Shown: positions 22,253 to 32,287 of the stretch, piece after piece
How the letters are laid out: every line of letters starts with the position of its first letter
How positions within the stretch are numbered: position 1 is the first letter of the stretch
Source: Abiotrophia defectiva ATCC 49176
Lineage (GTDB): Bacteria; Bacillota; Bacilli; Lactobacillales; Aerococcaceae
Length of the DNA stretch: 64,000 nt
NCBI RefSeq assembly: GCF_037041345.1
Contig: NZ_CP146287.1
Span: 1,739,501-1,803,500 of the forward strand
Direction of reading: 5' to 3'
Program-made: the position numbers and the translations under genes
The notes under the pieces: generated by a model
Database searches by the model: none
What the model saw: the letters and a program-made list of their open reading frames with translations, nothing else
What the model was told of the DNA's origin: nothing

Positions 22253-23146
22253 TTATTCCTTCCAACCTACTAAGACCGTCACATCAAGTAGGAATTCAGC
22301 CGGTAGAGACTCCACTAATTGGCTGGCCTGACTTGCATCTAGGTGCCAAGTCAAAGGTGTCATCGCCACTAAGTCAGCCTTGGCTTGGTCTGTGAGCAGA
22401 CGCTTTTCCTGTACTAGATAGGTTTGATGATGGCGGTAGTGGCTTTCAAAGACTTGTCGCGTTGCTTGGTTGTCGTAAGTTTGTTTAACCGCCTCTTGCC
22501 CTAAGGCCCGGCGGATTTCTGCCAAATATCCGGCATTTGGAATAACCTTGAAGACCCGTCCGCCCGGAGCCAAGACCCGGTCGAATTCCTGATAATTGGA
22601 AGGCGACAAGATGGACAATAGGCCATCGATGGTCTGGTCGCCAATAGGTAGCTGGGCCAAGTCCCCTACTAAATTGAGTTGTTGCCCATTAAAATCGGTA
22701 GCCAGGGCAATACCTGCCCGCGCCAAATCCACACCAAGTCCAATCCGGTGGTTCGGATCTTGAGCCAAGAGCCAGTCCAAGTGACTCCCTTCGCCCGAAC
22801 CTGCATCTAGAATACGATAGGGTAAGTCTGATTGTCCTAGGCTGGCTTGATGGTCGCTTACTAATTGGTTTAGCAGGTCCTGCAAGGGAGCGTAATAAGC
22901 AGATTCTTGAATAAACCGCCGTCTTGCTTGGAATAGTTGGCGGTCATAATGGTCATCAACTGACTTATTGCTCAAAAAATAGGTACCTTGTTTATGGCTA
23001 TCTACTCGGTGTCCCTGAGGACAAACCAAACTATAGCCCTCCAGGCTCAAGGCTTGATGGCAGTGATGGCAGCGTAAGCTTAGATGCCCCAAATGCGCTT
23101 GGAGCCAGTCCTGGGTCCGGTCTTTCTTGCTTTTTAATTCCGTCAT
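22253..23146 (-). CDS. rlmA: 23S rRNA (guanine-N1)-methyltransferase RlmA
   Basis: 297 residues. N-terminal zinc finger (LRCHHCHQALSLEGYSLVCP, then QGHRVD), followed by NKSVDDHYDRQLFQARRRF and a Rossmann methyltransferase domain with ILDAGSGEGSHLDWLL as the SAM-binding motif I. It methylates G745 or G748 of 23S rRNA; Gram-positive members usually modify G748, which affects tylosin sensitivity. Start ATG 23,146 after AAGGAG. Monocistronic, with its own terminator. Confidence 0.85.
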   Translation of the reverse strand: MTELKSKKDRTQDWLQAHLGHLSLRCHHCHQALSLEGYSLVCPQGHRVDSHKQGTYFLSNKSVDDHYDRQLFQARRRFIQESAYYAPLQDLLNQLVSDHQASLGQSDLPYRILDAGSGEGSHLDWLLAQDPNHRIGLGVDLARAGIALATDFNGQQLNLVGDLAQLPIGDQTIDGLLSILSPSNYQEFDRVLAPGGRVFKVIPNAGYLAEIRRALGQEAVKQTYDNQATRQVFESHYRHHQTYLVQEKRLLTDQAKADLVAMTPLTWHLDASQASQLVESLPAEFLLDVTVLVGWKE

Positions 23147-23240
23147 GATAGGCTCCTTCCGCACTATACTATTGCATGATCGTCATTGGACATTATAGCC
23201 CTTATCCGCTGAATTTTCAATCGGGCTAGTCAATAACAAC

Positions 23241-23270
23241 AAGAAAGGTTGGCACCCTAAGGTCCCAACC
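23241..23270 (-). terminator. Terminator of cdaA-cdaR-glmM operon
   Basis: Minus-strand stem GGTTGG...CCAACC with additional pairs inside, followed by TTTCTTGTTGTT. Confidence 0.75.
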
Positions 23271-23281
23271 TAATACTAGGC

Positions 23282-24637
23282 TTATTCGATTCCGCGTTCA
23301 GCACGAATGACATCGGCAATGGTATCCACATAGCGGGAAACCTTCTCGTCGGTTGAGGCTTCTGCCATAACCCGTAAGAGAGGCTCAGTCCCACTTGGAC
23401 GAACCAAGATACGTCCGTCACCGTTCATTTCAGCTTCAACCGCTTCAATCACTGCCTTAACAGCAGGCTCATCCATAACGGTGTGTTTGTCTCGTACGCG
23501 AATGTTAACTAGTTTTTGCGGGAAGATGGTCACTTGAGCCGCTAATTCAGACAGGCTCTTACCTGTTTCCTTCATTACGGCTAGGAGTTGAACGGCACTT
23601 AAGAGGCCATCCCCAGTTGTATTCAAGTTAAGGAAGACGATGTGGCCAGATTGTTCGCCCCCAAGGACATAACCACCTTCACGCATGGCTTCTACTACGT
23701 AACGGTCACCCACTTGGGCTTTCAGTGCGACCATGCCATGTTCTTCAATGGCCTTGTGGAAGCCAATGTTGGACATAACCGTCGATACGATGGTGTCTTT
23801 TTCTAGGCGGCCTTTAGATTTAAGGTGTTGGCCACAGATGAACATAATTTTGTCACCGTCAACCAATTCACCATTCTCATCTACTGCAATCAGACGGTCG
23901 CCATCTCCATCGAAGGCCAAACCAACCATGGCGCCTTTTTCTTTGACGAAGGCTTGCAGACCTTCTGGATGAGTAGAACCTACGCCATCATTGATGTTAA
24001 TGCCGTTAGGACGGTCGCCCATGGTGTAGAAGTCGGTCTCCAAATCAGCGAAAAGTTGGTTAACTAGAGGTGCTGTTGCCCCGTTAGCTGCATCGATGCA
24101 GACACGAATGCCTTCCAAATCGCCCGAAATAGTCGATTGCAGGAACTGCAAGTATTTGATAGCCCCTTCTGGGAACTCATCGATGGTACCAAGACCGTCT
24201 GTACTTGGCCGTGGCAAGGTATCTTCTGGCGCATCAATTAAGGCTTCGATTTCTTCTTCCTGTTGATCAGAAAGTTTGAAACCGTCAGAACCAAAGAATT
24301 TAATCCCATTATCCAAGGCTGGGTTGTGGGAAGCAGAAATCATAACCCCTGCTGCCGCATTCTGCGTACGGGTCAGGTAGGCTACTGCTGGCGTCGAGAT
24401 GACGCCTAATTGCATAACCTCAATCCCTACTGATAAAAGGCCGGCTACTAAAGCTTGTTCTAGTAATTGACCGGAAATCCGGGTGTCGCGTGCCACCAAG
24501 ACGCGTGGATGCGCCTGTTCTGGTGCATGTTGCATTAAAACGTAACCCCCGCACCGGCCTAGTTTAAAGGCTAACTCCGGTGTTAATTCCGTATTAGCGA
24601 CGCCGCGAACGCCGTCAGTTCCAAAGTATTTTCCCAT
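23282..24637 (-). CDS. glmM: Phosphoglucosamine mutase GlmM
   Basis: 451 residues with the start [14 protein letters not shown], active-site serine in [14 protein letters not shown] near residue 100, metal loop DGDGDR near 240, sugar loop GGEQSGHI and phosphate-binding [12 protein letters not shown] at the end. It converts glucosamine-6-phosphate to glucosamine-1-phosphate for cell-wall precursors. It is last in the cdaA-cdaR-glmM operon, the arrangement common to Firmicutes, where GlmM binds and inhibits CdaA. Confidence 0.96.
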   Translation of the reverse strand: MGKYFGTDGVRGVANTELTPELAFKLGRCGGYVLMQHAPEQAHPRVLVARDTRISGQLLEQALVAGLLSVGIEVMQLGVISTPAVAYLTRTQNAAAGVMISASHNPALDNGIKFFGSDGFKLSDQQEEEIEALIDAPEDTLPRPSTDGLGTIDEFPEGAIKYLQFLQSTISGDLEGIRVCIDAANGATAPLVNQLFADLETDFYTMGDRPNGININDGVGSTHPEGLQAFVKEKGAMVGLAFDGDGDRLIAVDENGELVDGDKIMFICGQHLKSKGRLEKDTIVSTVMSNIGFHKAIEEHGMVALKAQVGDRYVVEAMREGGYVLGGEQSGHIVFLNLNTTGDGLLSAVQLLAVMKETGKSLSELAAQVTIFPQKLVNIRVRDKHTVMDEPAVKAVIEAVEAEMNGDGRILVRPSGTEPLLRVMAEASTDEKVSRYVDTIADVIRAERGIE

Positions 24638-24688
24638 TGTGTTTGTTTTCTCCTTCTTATTATGAGCTAATCTAAAGGTGCTCGATGC

Positions 24689-25819
24689 TTATTCGACACC
24701 TTGAGCGCCAGGATTGGCGTTATTGTCTTCTGTCACACCTGGATTGGCGTTGCCACCATTTTGATTGGGGGTTGTTGGGGCTTCTTCCACCGCACTGCTG
24801 GAGCTAGCGGCAGGTGTGCTACTGGTAGTATCACTGGTATCCGTTGTAATTGGGGTGACCGTCACAGCAACTGAAACGGGGCCTGAAAGATTGGCGGTGA
24901 CACCCTCTGGCAGTTCTAACTGACCTTTGAGTGTGGCACTAGAGGTCAAGTTGCTGACGTCTACATTGACCTTAATATTACGGATGTTTTCTAATACTGA
25001 AGCCGATCCTTGAAGGGCAATTTGACTAGCATCAACCAGTTGATATTGGTAACGATAGCTATTGGATTCGCCTTGCGCGGCCACCACTAAGTTAACCGTC
25101 TTACGCTGTTGTGCGTTAAGCTCAACGTGTGCTTCTACTTCGCTAACATTGGCATTGACGTCCAAGAGTTTGTTGTCAGCATCCACTACCTGGAGTTTGA
25201 ACTTACCGGTAAAGGTCCGGTTGTGAGCAGTTGTATTGCTGATGCGGATGTAGGCGCGTTTCACCTTATTGATATTTTCCTCATTGCCCGTCAACTCAAC
25301 TTGACTTGGATTGAGCGTCACATTTCCAACTTCCATACCAGAGGCAATGGTACCTTCTTCGATTTCGTATTCTACTGGTACAGTCAAGGTCTTACGTCTT
25401 GCAACCTGGACGACTACCCGCGATGGGTTAATCTGATATTTGACACTGTCTGGCAAGCCTGGAATTTCTAATTTGAGGGTTTGTTGCCCTGTCTCAATAC
25501 CGGTTAAATCTTCGGTTTGGACAACTAAATTGCCACTAGCTAGGGAAGAGACGATATTCTTAGGACCCGTTAGGGTAACGGTCACGGTTTCTTGCAGTTG
25601 GCTGACAAAGATATCATCGTCATGCTTACCTAATTTGACTGGGACGTTGGAGATGGTTTCGGTTGTATCCACACTGACTACTTGTTGCAAATTAGATAGG
25701 CTAGTCACTGAGGGGCTACTTGCCTGTACCATACCATAGAGGAAGACCGCAAAAACTAGAGAAGCAATCCGCAAGAACCATTTATTGTCGTACCAACGAC
25801 TATTCCAAAACTTATTCAT
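24689..25819 (-). CDS. cdaR: CdaR, YbbR-domain regulator of c-di-AMP cyclase
   Basis: 376 residues. One N-terminal membrane helix (WFLRIASLVFAVFLYGMVQA), then several YbbR repeats (for example LVVQTEDLTGIETGQQTLKL and SALQ-like strands), and a low-complexity Ser/Thr/Pro/Asn tail from about residue 320. The extracellular YbbR domains are thought to modulate CdaA at the membrane. Its ATG overlaps the cdaA stop by four bases. Confidence 0.9.
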   Translation of the reverse strand: MNKFWNSRWYDNKWFLRIASLVFAVFLYGMVQASSPSVTSLSNLQQVVSVDTTETISNVPVKLGKHDDDIFVSQLQETVTVTLTGPKNIVSSLASGNLVVQTEDLTGIETGQQTLKLEIPGLPDSVKYQINPSRVVVQVARRKTLTVPVEYEIEEGTIASGMEVGNVTLNPSQVELTGNEENINKVKRAYIRISNTTAHNRTFTGKFKLQVVDADNKLLDVNANVSEVEAHVELNAQQRKTVNLVVAAQGESNSYRYQYQLVDASQIALQGSASVLENIRNIKVNVDVSNLTSSATLKGQLELPEGVTANLSGPVSVAVTVTPITTDTSDTTSSTPAASSSSAVEEAPTTPNQNGGNANPGVTEDNNANPGAQGVE

Positions 25820-26679
25820 GCGGCACCACCTTTCTGCTTGTTAAAGAATGACAAGAGCTCATTAACCAGGCGGTTACGATTAGACTCAGCATTATCGCCT
25901 TGGTCGTCTCTACTTAAATATCGTTTTAAGAGCTCCTTGAGCTCCTTAGAATCTACATCCCGGTGCAAATGGTCTCTCATGGCTAAGCTAACCCCACCTG
26001 TCTCTTCCGAGACAATCAAGGTCACCGCATCTGTTACTTCTGACAGACCAATAGCCGCCCGATGGCGCGTCCCTAATTCCTTAGGAATGGCCTGACTACC
26101 AGATAAAGGCAGATAGCAGGCAGCAGCTGCCACGCGATGGCCCGCGATAATAACGGCCCCATCATGAAGTGGCGTATTGGGGATGAAGATATTAACTAAG
26201 AGCTGATGGGAAATAGCTGAATCCATAGGAATCCCTGTTTGGATGTATTCATTCAGACTATTTTCTCGTTCGATGGAAATCAGCGCCCCGATTTTCCGCC
26301 GCGACATGTACCAAATACTCTTGTCTAAGTCTTGAATCAATCGAGCAGTCGGATCATGCTCCAATCCCTTTCGTGAGCGAGAACTAACCGTACGGCCAAT
26401 TGATTCTAGAGCTCTACGCAATTCTGGTTGGAAGAGGATGACCACGGCCACCACACCCCAGGAAATGATTTGTTGTAGCAACCAGTCAATGGTCTGCAGG
26501 CCAACAATAGAGGCAATAAATTTTGCGGCCAGAATCATGCCGACCCCTTTTAGCAAGTTCATTGCTCGAGTATTACGTGCATAGAGTAAGACACGATAGA
26601 TAATATACCAGACAATGGCGATATCTAGGATTCGAACCAAGGGCTTATCCGCTAAGAATTGATTAAACCATTCTAACAT
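25816..26679 (-). CDS. cdaA: Diadenylate cyclase CdaA
   Basis: 287 residues. Three N-terminal membrane helices (about residues 10-80) and a DAC domain carrying the two catalytic motifs DGA (LHDGAVIIAGH) and RHR (LGTRHRAAIGLSE). It joins two ATP to c-di-AMP. First gene of the cdaA-cdaR-glmM operon. A variable charged tail follows the DAC domain. The likely receptor CbpA is encoded 7 kb away. Confidence 0.95.
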   Translation of the reverse strand: MLEWFNQFLADKPLVRILDIAIVWYIIYRVLLYARNTRAMNLLKGVGMILAAKFIASIVGLQTIDWLLQQIISWGVVAVVILFQPELRRALESIGRTVSSRSRKGLEHDPTARLIQDLDKSIWYMSRRKIGALISIERENSLNEYIQTGIPMDSAISHQLLVNIFIPNTPLHDGAVIIAGHRVAAAACYLPLSGSQAIPKELGTRHRAAIGLSEVTDAVTLIVSEETGGVSLAMRDHLHRDVDSKELKELLKRYLSRDDQGDNAESNRNRLVNELLSFFNKQKGGAA

Positions 26680-26823
26680 CTTCTCCTCACCTTTCTCTTG
26701 TATTCGACTTATTATACCATAAGTTGGGCAAGGGAGAAAATTTTTGTATAGATAAGCTCCCAGATAATCTTGTCAACTGAAACTAGCAAGAACACGAGCT
26801 ACCTGTATGACTATCTATTCTAA

Positions 26824-26850
26824 AAGAAAAAGACCAGCAACAGCTGATCT
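26824..26850 (-). terminator. Terminator of phosphoglycosyl transferase gene
   Basis: Minus-strand AGATCAGC-TGTT-GCTGGTCT followed by TTTTCTTTT. Confidence 0.8.
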
Positions 26851-26864
26851 TTTCCTCTCGCAAC

Positions 26865-28268
26865 TTAGCGAGCGCCCTTACCAAGCAGGACAATTTGTAT
26901 GGTTTTAATGAGAATTTTGACATCTAGCCACAAGGACCAGTTATCGATATATTCGGCGTCTAACCGCACGACTTCCTCAAAGTCAGTAATATCACTACGG
27001 CCACTTACTTGCCAGAGGCCGGTAATACCGGGTCGTAACTTAAGACGTTTTTTATGGCCAGCAGAATAGGCTTTGAACTCACTCTCAGTCGGTGGCCGGG
27101 TGCCGATTAGACTCATGTCACCAATCAGAACATTATAGAACTGCGGCAGCTCATCTAAACTGGTCCGACGAATAAAGCGACCGATCTTGGTGATACGTGG
27201 GTCATCTTCTAACTTGAACATGAGACCCTTCATCTGATTGTATTGTTCCAATTCCTTCTTGCGCTCTTCAGCATCAGCGTACATGGAACGGAATTTATAG
27301 AACTTAAAGACCCGACCATTACGACCTACACGGTTTTGGGCGAAGATAGCTGGCCCCTTGGATTCTAGCTTAATCAAAGGCACTAGCACTAACCCTATTA
27401 AGAAGGTCAGGACAAGGCCAACTAAGGCACCTAGGACGTCCAGTAGTCGCTTAATTACCATCCACTCGTAATCATAGAATTTAGTAGAGAAAGTCAAGAC
27501 ACTAAATTTACCTAACTTGCGAACTCGGCGATCCGAATTGAGAGGAATCTCGAAGGCCGAAATATTAAGGCTTACTATAATTCCCATGGATTGGAAGAGC
27601 AAAAGGTAGTCTGAAATCTGCTCATCGAAATCACGGGACAAATTGAGGAAAACCTCATCAACAACATTTTGCCTAGCATAGCATTCCATTTCATCAACCG
27701 TGACTAGATGCTTACCTTTAAAAATATCAGGCAAAGCAATTTCTTGAGGAGCATCTAGTAGGGCAATCGCACTAATCTGACCACCCCAACCTTGACTTAC
27801 CTTAAATCGTTCAGCGATGATATCTAATCGATCGGAAGTAGTAACTAACAGAACCTTACGTGAATATTTGAGAGTTGGATAGAGGTGTTGGTAATAGTAC
27901 TTAATACTCGAATGAATAGCAAAAACCAAAAGTCCATTCAAAGCGACAAAAACCAGGGATGCAGTCCGAGGAATATAGAAATGACTTTTTGACATAAAGA
28001 CCATCATGGTAATACCAACAAGAAAATACAAAGAATAGATAATGACTGATTTGAGTTGCTCTAGATAACCCCTATCAAACAAGGAGTTAAACTGGCTTGA
28101 CACATAAAAAGCCGCTATATGGATCAGCAGCATGGTATTAACATCTTCTATATCAATATGGAATCGAGGTGAACTACTCTGGGTTAAAAATAGGCCTACT
28201 AATATGACACCCATCAAGTCAACCATACATATTAAAAATTTTTTCAAATCACGATCTTTCGTGGTCAC
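26865..28268 (-). CDS. Polyisoprenyl-phosphate hexose-1-phosphate transferase (surface polysaccharide initiation)
   Basis: 467 residues. Four to five N-terminal membrane helices, a CoA-binding-like middle domain, another helix (LGALVGLVLTFLIGLVLVPL) and the C-terminal bacterial sugar transferase domain: FAQNRVGRNGRVFKFYKFRS, RRTSLDELPQFYNVLIGDM and RPGITGLWQVSGRSD. It transfers a sugar-1-phosphate onto undecaprenyl phosphate, the first step of capsule or exopolysaccharide synthesis. Start appears to be GTG at 28,268 after GGAGG. Separate from the epimerase-LCP-galU group by a terminator and about 250 bases without a gene. Confidence 0.85.
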   Translation of the reverse strand: MTTKDRDLKKFLICMVDLMGVILVGLFLTQSSSPRFHIDIEDVNTMLLIHIAAFYVSSQFNSLFDRGYLEQLKSVIIYSLYFLVGITMMVFMSKSHFYIPRTASLVFVALNGLLVFAIHSSIKYYYQHLYPTLKYSRKVLLVTTSDRLDIIAERFKVSQGWGGQISAIALLDAPQEIALPDIFKGKHLVTVDEMECYARQNVVDEVFLNLSRDFDEQISDYLLLFQSMGIIVSLNISAFEIPLNSDRRVRKLGKFSVLTFSTKFYDYEWMVIKRLLDVLGALVGLVLTFLIGLVLVPLIKLESKGPAIFAQNRVGRNGRVFKFYKFRSMYADAEERKKELEQYNQMKGLMFKLEDDPRITKIGRFIRRTSLDELPQFYNVLIGDMSLIGTRPPTESEFKAYSAGHKKRLKLRPGITGLWQVSGRSDITDFEEVVRLDAEYIDNWSLWLDVKILIKTIQIVLLGKGAR

Positions 28269-28488
28269 AACAGGATATCCTCCTTACAGGAAAAGCCAAG
28301 GGCTTAGTAACAACATTAACCCATTATAGCACCTCTTACCTAAAAATTCTATGCTTATCACAATGAAAATTGATACTTATTGTTTTTCATCTATAAGATG
28401 AAAGAAAGTGCGCAAAATGTTTAGCAATAATATCATAAACTACAAACCCTTTCAACAAGGGGCTAGTCACATTCATCGCACTGACACC

Positions 28489-28520
28489 AAAAAAAGGCCG
28501 GGACTCTTATCCCAGCCTTT
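28489..28520 (-). terminator. Terminator of galU operon
   Basis: Minus-strand AAAGGCTGGGA...TCCCGGCCTTT followed by TTTT. Confidence 0.8.
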
Positions 28521-28524
28521 GTTA

Positions 28525-29415
28525 TCATTTATCTAGTTCTATTGCCAAACGCTTGATGTAGGCCTTTAGACCTAATTCCGTTTCAGGATGGTTTAGACCA
28601 TATTCAACCATATAGCGCATGTAACCCATTTTGTTGCCGACATCATGTCGGTTGCCTTGGCATTGGACCGCTAGCACTCGCTGGGTCTGATTGAGCTTAT
28701 TAAGGGCATCCGTCAACTGAACCTCGTCTTCCTTACCTACAGGTAGGTCTTCCAAGAGATTGAAGATTTCAGGTGGCAAGACATAACGTCCTGCAATAGC
28801 CATGTGACTCTTGAGTTCGCTAGCCTTTGGTTTTTCCACCATATTGTCAATGTGATGAACAGGCAAGCCGACTTGACTGGATACTTCTTTGCCTAATTCA
28901 ACAATCCCCATTTGTTCAGCTTCCTCATCAGAAACCTCCATAATGGCTACATTGGCCGTCTGGGTCTCTTGATAAAGGTCCATGAGTTGGCGAGTGACAG
29001 GTTTTTCACCCGTCATGATATTATCGCCTAGCATCACTACAAAAGGCTCATCCGCCACAAAGGCCTTAGCCGCTAAAATCGCATCCCCTAAGCCCTTTGG
29101 ATAAGATTGGCGAACGAAGAAGAGATTAGCCTGGGTAGTCCCCTCTACTAATTTAAGCAAATCAGCCTTGCCTTTTGAGCGGAGGTTGTCTTCCAATTCA
29201 ATATTGGAGTCAAAATGGTCCTCAATGGGACGTTTGGTTCTACCCGTAATAATCAAGATTTCCTCGATACCAGACGCAATAGCTTCTTCCACAATAAACT
29301 GAATAATAGGCTTATCTACAATCGGGAGCATTTCCTTGGCAAAGGCTTTAGTTGCTGGCAAGAAGCCTGTTCCATAGCCTGCCGCAGGAATGACAGCTTT
29401 TCTAATTTTCTTCAT
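28525..29415 (-). CDS. galU: UTP-glucose-1-phosphate uridylyltransferase GalU with altered signature
   Basis: 296 residues with the GalU pattern FLPATKAFAKEMLPIVDKP, FIVEEAIASGIEEILIITGR and KPKASELKSHMAIAGRYVLP. The nucleotide-binding signature, normally GxGTR, reads GYGTG: the conserved Arg is Gly (codon GGC, one change from CGC). This residue takes part in nucleotide binding, so activity may be affected. It produces UDP-glucose for surface polysaccharides. Last gene after the epimerase and LCP genes, with a 10-base gap. Confidence 0.88.
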   Translation of the reverse strand: MKKIRKAVIPAAGYGTGFLPATKAFAKEMLPIVDKPIIQFIVEEAIASGIEEILIITGRTKRPIEDHFDSNIELEDNLRSKGKADLLKLVEGTTQANLFFVRQSYPKGLGDAILAAKAFVADEPFVVMLGDNIMTGEKPVTRQLMDLYQETQTANVAIMEVSDEEAEQMGIVELGKEVSSQVGLPVHHIDNMVEKPKASELKSHMAIAGRYVLPPEIFNLLEDLPVGKEDEVQLTDALNKLNQTQRVLAVQCQGNRHDVGNKMGYMRYMVEYGLNHPETELGLKAYIKRLAIELDK

Positions 29416-29425
29416 GAGGAGTCTC

Positions 29426-30256
29426 CTATTCTTTTAGATCAGATAGCAAGGTCGTGCGCAATTCAGCTAGAGAGGCTTGATCAGGGATATCGTAGTAAAC
29501 ACCATTAATGGTTTGGCCCTGCCCCTGTAACTGACCAAGTTCAAGTTGTAAATCGGCCTGACGATACTGGTTGAAGAGGCCCATCAATTGATCCAGGGAC
29601 AAGTCAGTCGAGACAGATGTCATAAGTGACGCAACTTTCAAAGGATCTAGCTTAAAAGAAGCATCTTGCGCCTTATGCATCAGGGCTTCAAGCACTTGTC
29701 GTTGACGGGCTTGGCGGGCATAGTCACCGCTTGAAGAGAAGCGATCTCGCACATAGTAGAGGGCTGTCCGGCCATCTAAATAAACCGGCGTGTCTTGGTA
29801 AAATTCATAGCCATCAATGGTAAATGTTTCAGGTGGCACTACTTCTACGCCGCCCACTAAATCCACCAAATCTTCTAGCCCCTTCATATTAAGCGCTAGA
29901 TAGTGTTGGATGGGGACGCCTAGTAAGTGCTCGACGGTTAGTTTGGATAACTCCGCACCACCATAGGCATAGGCGTGGTTGAGCTTATCCATGCCCTCGT
30001 AGCCCTCAATATTGACATAGGTGTCTCGCGGTAGACTAACGAGGCGTAAGGTTTTATGGCTAGGGTTCAGGGTCATCACCATGATGGTATCGGAACGCCC
30101 TTGTTCTGTCCGGCCCAATTCCCCCGTGTCAATTCCTAGAAAGAGGAAAGACATAGGCTCAGAATCTGGCGTTGCCTGAACTTGAGGCCCTTGCCACAGA
30201 CTGGCCACTAGGGCCAAGACGACCATTAAAAGCAAATGCTGGAGTTTTGATTTCAT
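29426..30256 (-). CDS. LytR-CpsA-Psr (LCP) cell-wall glycopolymer ligase
   Basis: 276 residues. N-terminal membrane anchor (HLLLMVVLALVASLWQG), then the LCP domain: FLFLGIDTGELGRTEQGRSD, TIMVMTLNPSHKTLRLVSLP, RDTYVNIEGYEGMDKLNHAY, YVRDRFSSSGDYARQARQRQ. These include the conserved Asp and Arg residues that bind the polyprenyl pyrophosphate. It attaches teichoic acid or capsule to peptidoglycan. Lies between the epimerase and galU genes with 10-12-base gaps. Confidence 0.88.
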   Translation of the reverse strand: MKSKLQHLLLMVVLALVASLWQGPQVQATPDSEPMSFLFLGIDTGELGRTEQGRSDTIMVMTLNPSHKTLRLVSLPRDTYVNIEGYEGMDKLNHAYAYGGAELSKLTVEHLLGVPIQHYLALNMKGLEDLVDLVGGVEVVPPETFTIDGYEFYQDTPVYLDGRTALYYVRDRFSSSGDYARQARQRQVLEALMHKAQDASFKLDPLKVASLMTSVSTDLSLDQLMGLFNQYRQADLQLELGQLQGQGQTINGVYYDIPDQASLAELRTTLLSDLKE

Positions 30257-30268
30257 CTAGGGAGCCTC

Positions 30269-32125
30269 CTAGTCAGCTTGAGTGGTTTGATTGGCGAAAC
30301 CAATGATGGCTTCCTTGAGCACATCGCCTTCTAAGGTGTCGAATTCTGCCATCTTAGCTTCAATGGTAGCCAGCGGCATGGTATTTACCTTGCCTACGAA
30401 GATTTGATCATGTACTTGGTTATCTACAAATTCTGATGCCACCAAGAGCTCTTCATAGAGTTTCTCACCCGGACGAATGCCTACTTCAACAATTGGGATT
30501 TCTTTTTCAGTATGACCACTAAGCAGGACCATTTTCTTAGCTAAGTCATAAATCTTAACAGGTTCACCCATATCTAAGATGAAGACTTCGCCGTCGCGGG
30601 CATATGCTCCGGCATGAATGACTAAGCGGCTAGCTTCCGGAATGGTCATAAAGTAACGGGTCATGCGGAAATCGGTCACCGTCAGCGGGCCACCTGCAGC
30701 AATTTGTCGTTCGAAGACTGGAATGACACTGCCTCGGCTACCTAAGACATTACCGAAGCGAACGGCACAATAGGTAGATTGACTGGTCTTATTGAAGCCT
30801 GTCACAATCAGTTCGGCCACACGCTTGGTTGCCCCCATCACGTTAGGTGGGTTGACCGCCTTATCTGTCGAGATCATGACCATCTTAGGTACACCGGCTT
30901 GGTCGACTGCTTTGGCTACATTATAGGTCCCGTGGATATTATTCTTGAGGGCTTCCTTAGGGTTACGCTCCATCATCGGCACATGCTTATGAGCTGCTGC
31001 ATGATAGACGATAGCTGGTTGATAATCCTGGAAGACTTGTAATAAGCGTGGGTAATCTTGAATATCTGCAATAACGGGCACATATTCAATTTCTGGATGA
31101 CTCTTAATTAATTCATGGTAAATCAGATAAATGGAGTTTTCGCCATGACCTAAGAGAATGACCCGTTTAGGCTTGAAGCGACTGACTTGGCGACAGATTT
31201 CGCTCCCGATTGAGCCACCTGCCCCGGTCACTAAGATGGTTTTATGGCTTAACTCTTGGTCCAGGCATGACTCATCCAGGCGGATTTCCTTACGACCCAA
31301 GAGGTCTACAATGTCAATTTTCTTAATCTCATTGCGTTGTGGGCCAGCCCCTTGAATAACATCTTCAACCTTAGGCATTTTATAGACGGTTAAGCCCGCC
31401 TCGTTACACATTTCGAGGATACGTTCATATTCGCGCGGTTCAAGAGAGGGAATAGCCACAATGACTTCATCAATATCATATTCTTTGGCTAGGCTGGCTA
31501 AGTCATCGTAACGACCTAAGACCGGCACGCCACTTAGCTGTTGCCCCTTCTTATTGAGGTCGTTATCCAATATCCCCACAATGTCCAAATCACTGGTTTG
31601 AGGTTGATAGCTGTTCATGAAGGCCGCGCCTCCGTCCCCAGCCCCAATTAGGAAAATCCGGCGACTGGTCGCCACCTCCTGGCCGCGATCACGTTGGGAG
31701 TATAAGAGCTGCCAAATCAAACGTGGTGCAAAGACCAAGAAGGTACTCAAGAGAATGAAGAGAACCAAGAAACGAACTGAAAACTGAGGCAAGAAGACAT
31801 AGCTAATGCCATAGCCCACCACACTGGAAATGGCGATGGTGGAAAAGAGCTTCATAAATTCATCTAGGGAATTGTAGCGGCTCATACTTGCTGCCAAGCC
31901 CATAAGATGGGTTAAGACTTGGTAAATTGCAAAAGTTAACCCCACATACACAATGTAGTCAAAGGGATTAGGGTTAATCAAAGTATAGAAGAGGACATAG
32001 GATACCACAATGGCTACAATAAAACTTATTAAGTCACTGATGGCCCAGAAAAATTGTTTCTGCCCCCGATTTAATCTTTCAACGATGTCTATTACATAGC
32101 CGGCTATATCTTTATTCAAAATCAT
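30269..32125 (-). CDS. Membrane-bound nucleotide-sugar epimerase/dehydratase (CapD/FlaA1-like)
   Basis: 618 residues. Four N-terminal membrane helices, a CoA-binding-like Rossmann domain (IFLIGAGDGGAAFMNSY) and an SDR domain with ILVTGAGGSIGSEICRQV, STDKAVNPPNVMGATKR and the altered catalytic Met-x-x-x-Lys region of dehydratases. It converts UDP-HexNAc to an activated deoxy-keto sugar for capsule or glycoprotein synthesis. Start ATG 32,125 after AAAGGTGG. First gene of the epimerase-LCP-galU group. Confidence 0.85.
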   Translation of the reverse strand: MILNKDIAGYVIDIVERLNRGQKQFFWAISDLISFIVAIVVSYVLFYTLINPNPFDYIVYVGLTFAIYQVLTHLMGLAASMSRYNSLDEFMKLFSTIAISSVVGYGISYVFLPQFSVRFLVLFILLSTFLVFAPRLIWQLLYSQRDRGQEVATSRRIFLIGAGDGGAAFMNSYQPQTSDLDIVGILDNDLNKKGQQLSGVPVLGRYDDLASLAKEYDIDEVIVAIPSLEPREYERILEMCNEAGLTVYKMPKVEDVIQGAGPQRNEIKKIDIVDLLGRKEIRLDESCLDQELSHKTILVTGAGGSIGSEICRQVSRFKPKRVILLGHGENSIYLIYHELIKSHPEIEYVPVIADIQDYPRLLQVFQDYQPAIVYHAAAHKHVPMMERNPKEALKNNIHGTYNVAKAVDQAGVPKMVMISTDKAVNPPNVMGATKRVAELIVTGFNKTSQSTYCAVRFGNVLGSRGSVIPVFERQIAAGGPLTVTDFRMTRYFMTIPEASRLVIHAGAYARDGEVFILDMGEPVKIYDLAKKMVLLSGHTEKEIPIVEVGIRPGEKLYEELLVASEFVDNQVHDQIFVGKVNTMPLATIEAKMAEFDTLEGDVLKEAIIGFANQTTQAD

Positions 32126-32254
32126 ACTGCCACCTTTTCTATAGATTTGCATTCTTTTGTATCAGTACTATTTTACTCTTGATTGGGTCAAAATACAATG
32201 TATTTTCGCTAAAAAGAGCTCCAGTTAGCCCATAGGACTCTGTCCCTGTCCTAA

Positions 32255-32287
32255 ATAAAAACACGGCAAGGCTAACCCTTACCGTGT
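32255..32287 (-). terminator. Terminator after response regulator gene
   Basis: Minus-strand ACACGGTAAGG...CCTTGCCGTGT followed by TTTTATTT; overlaps the stop codon. Confidence 0.8.

Noticed and set aside
26630-26650. TTCGAAC-like T-arm of a tRNA
   Set aside because: It lies inside cdaA and no acceptor or anticodon stem can be formed.
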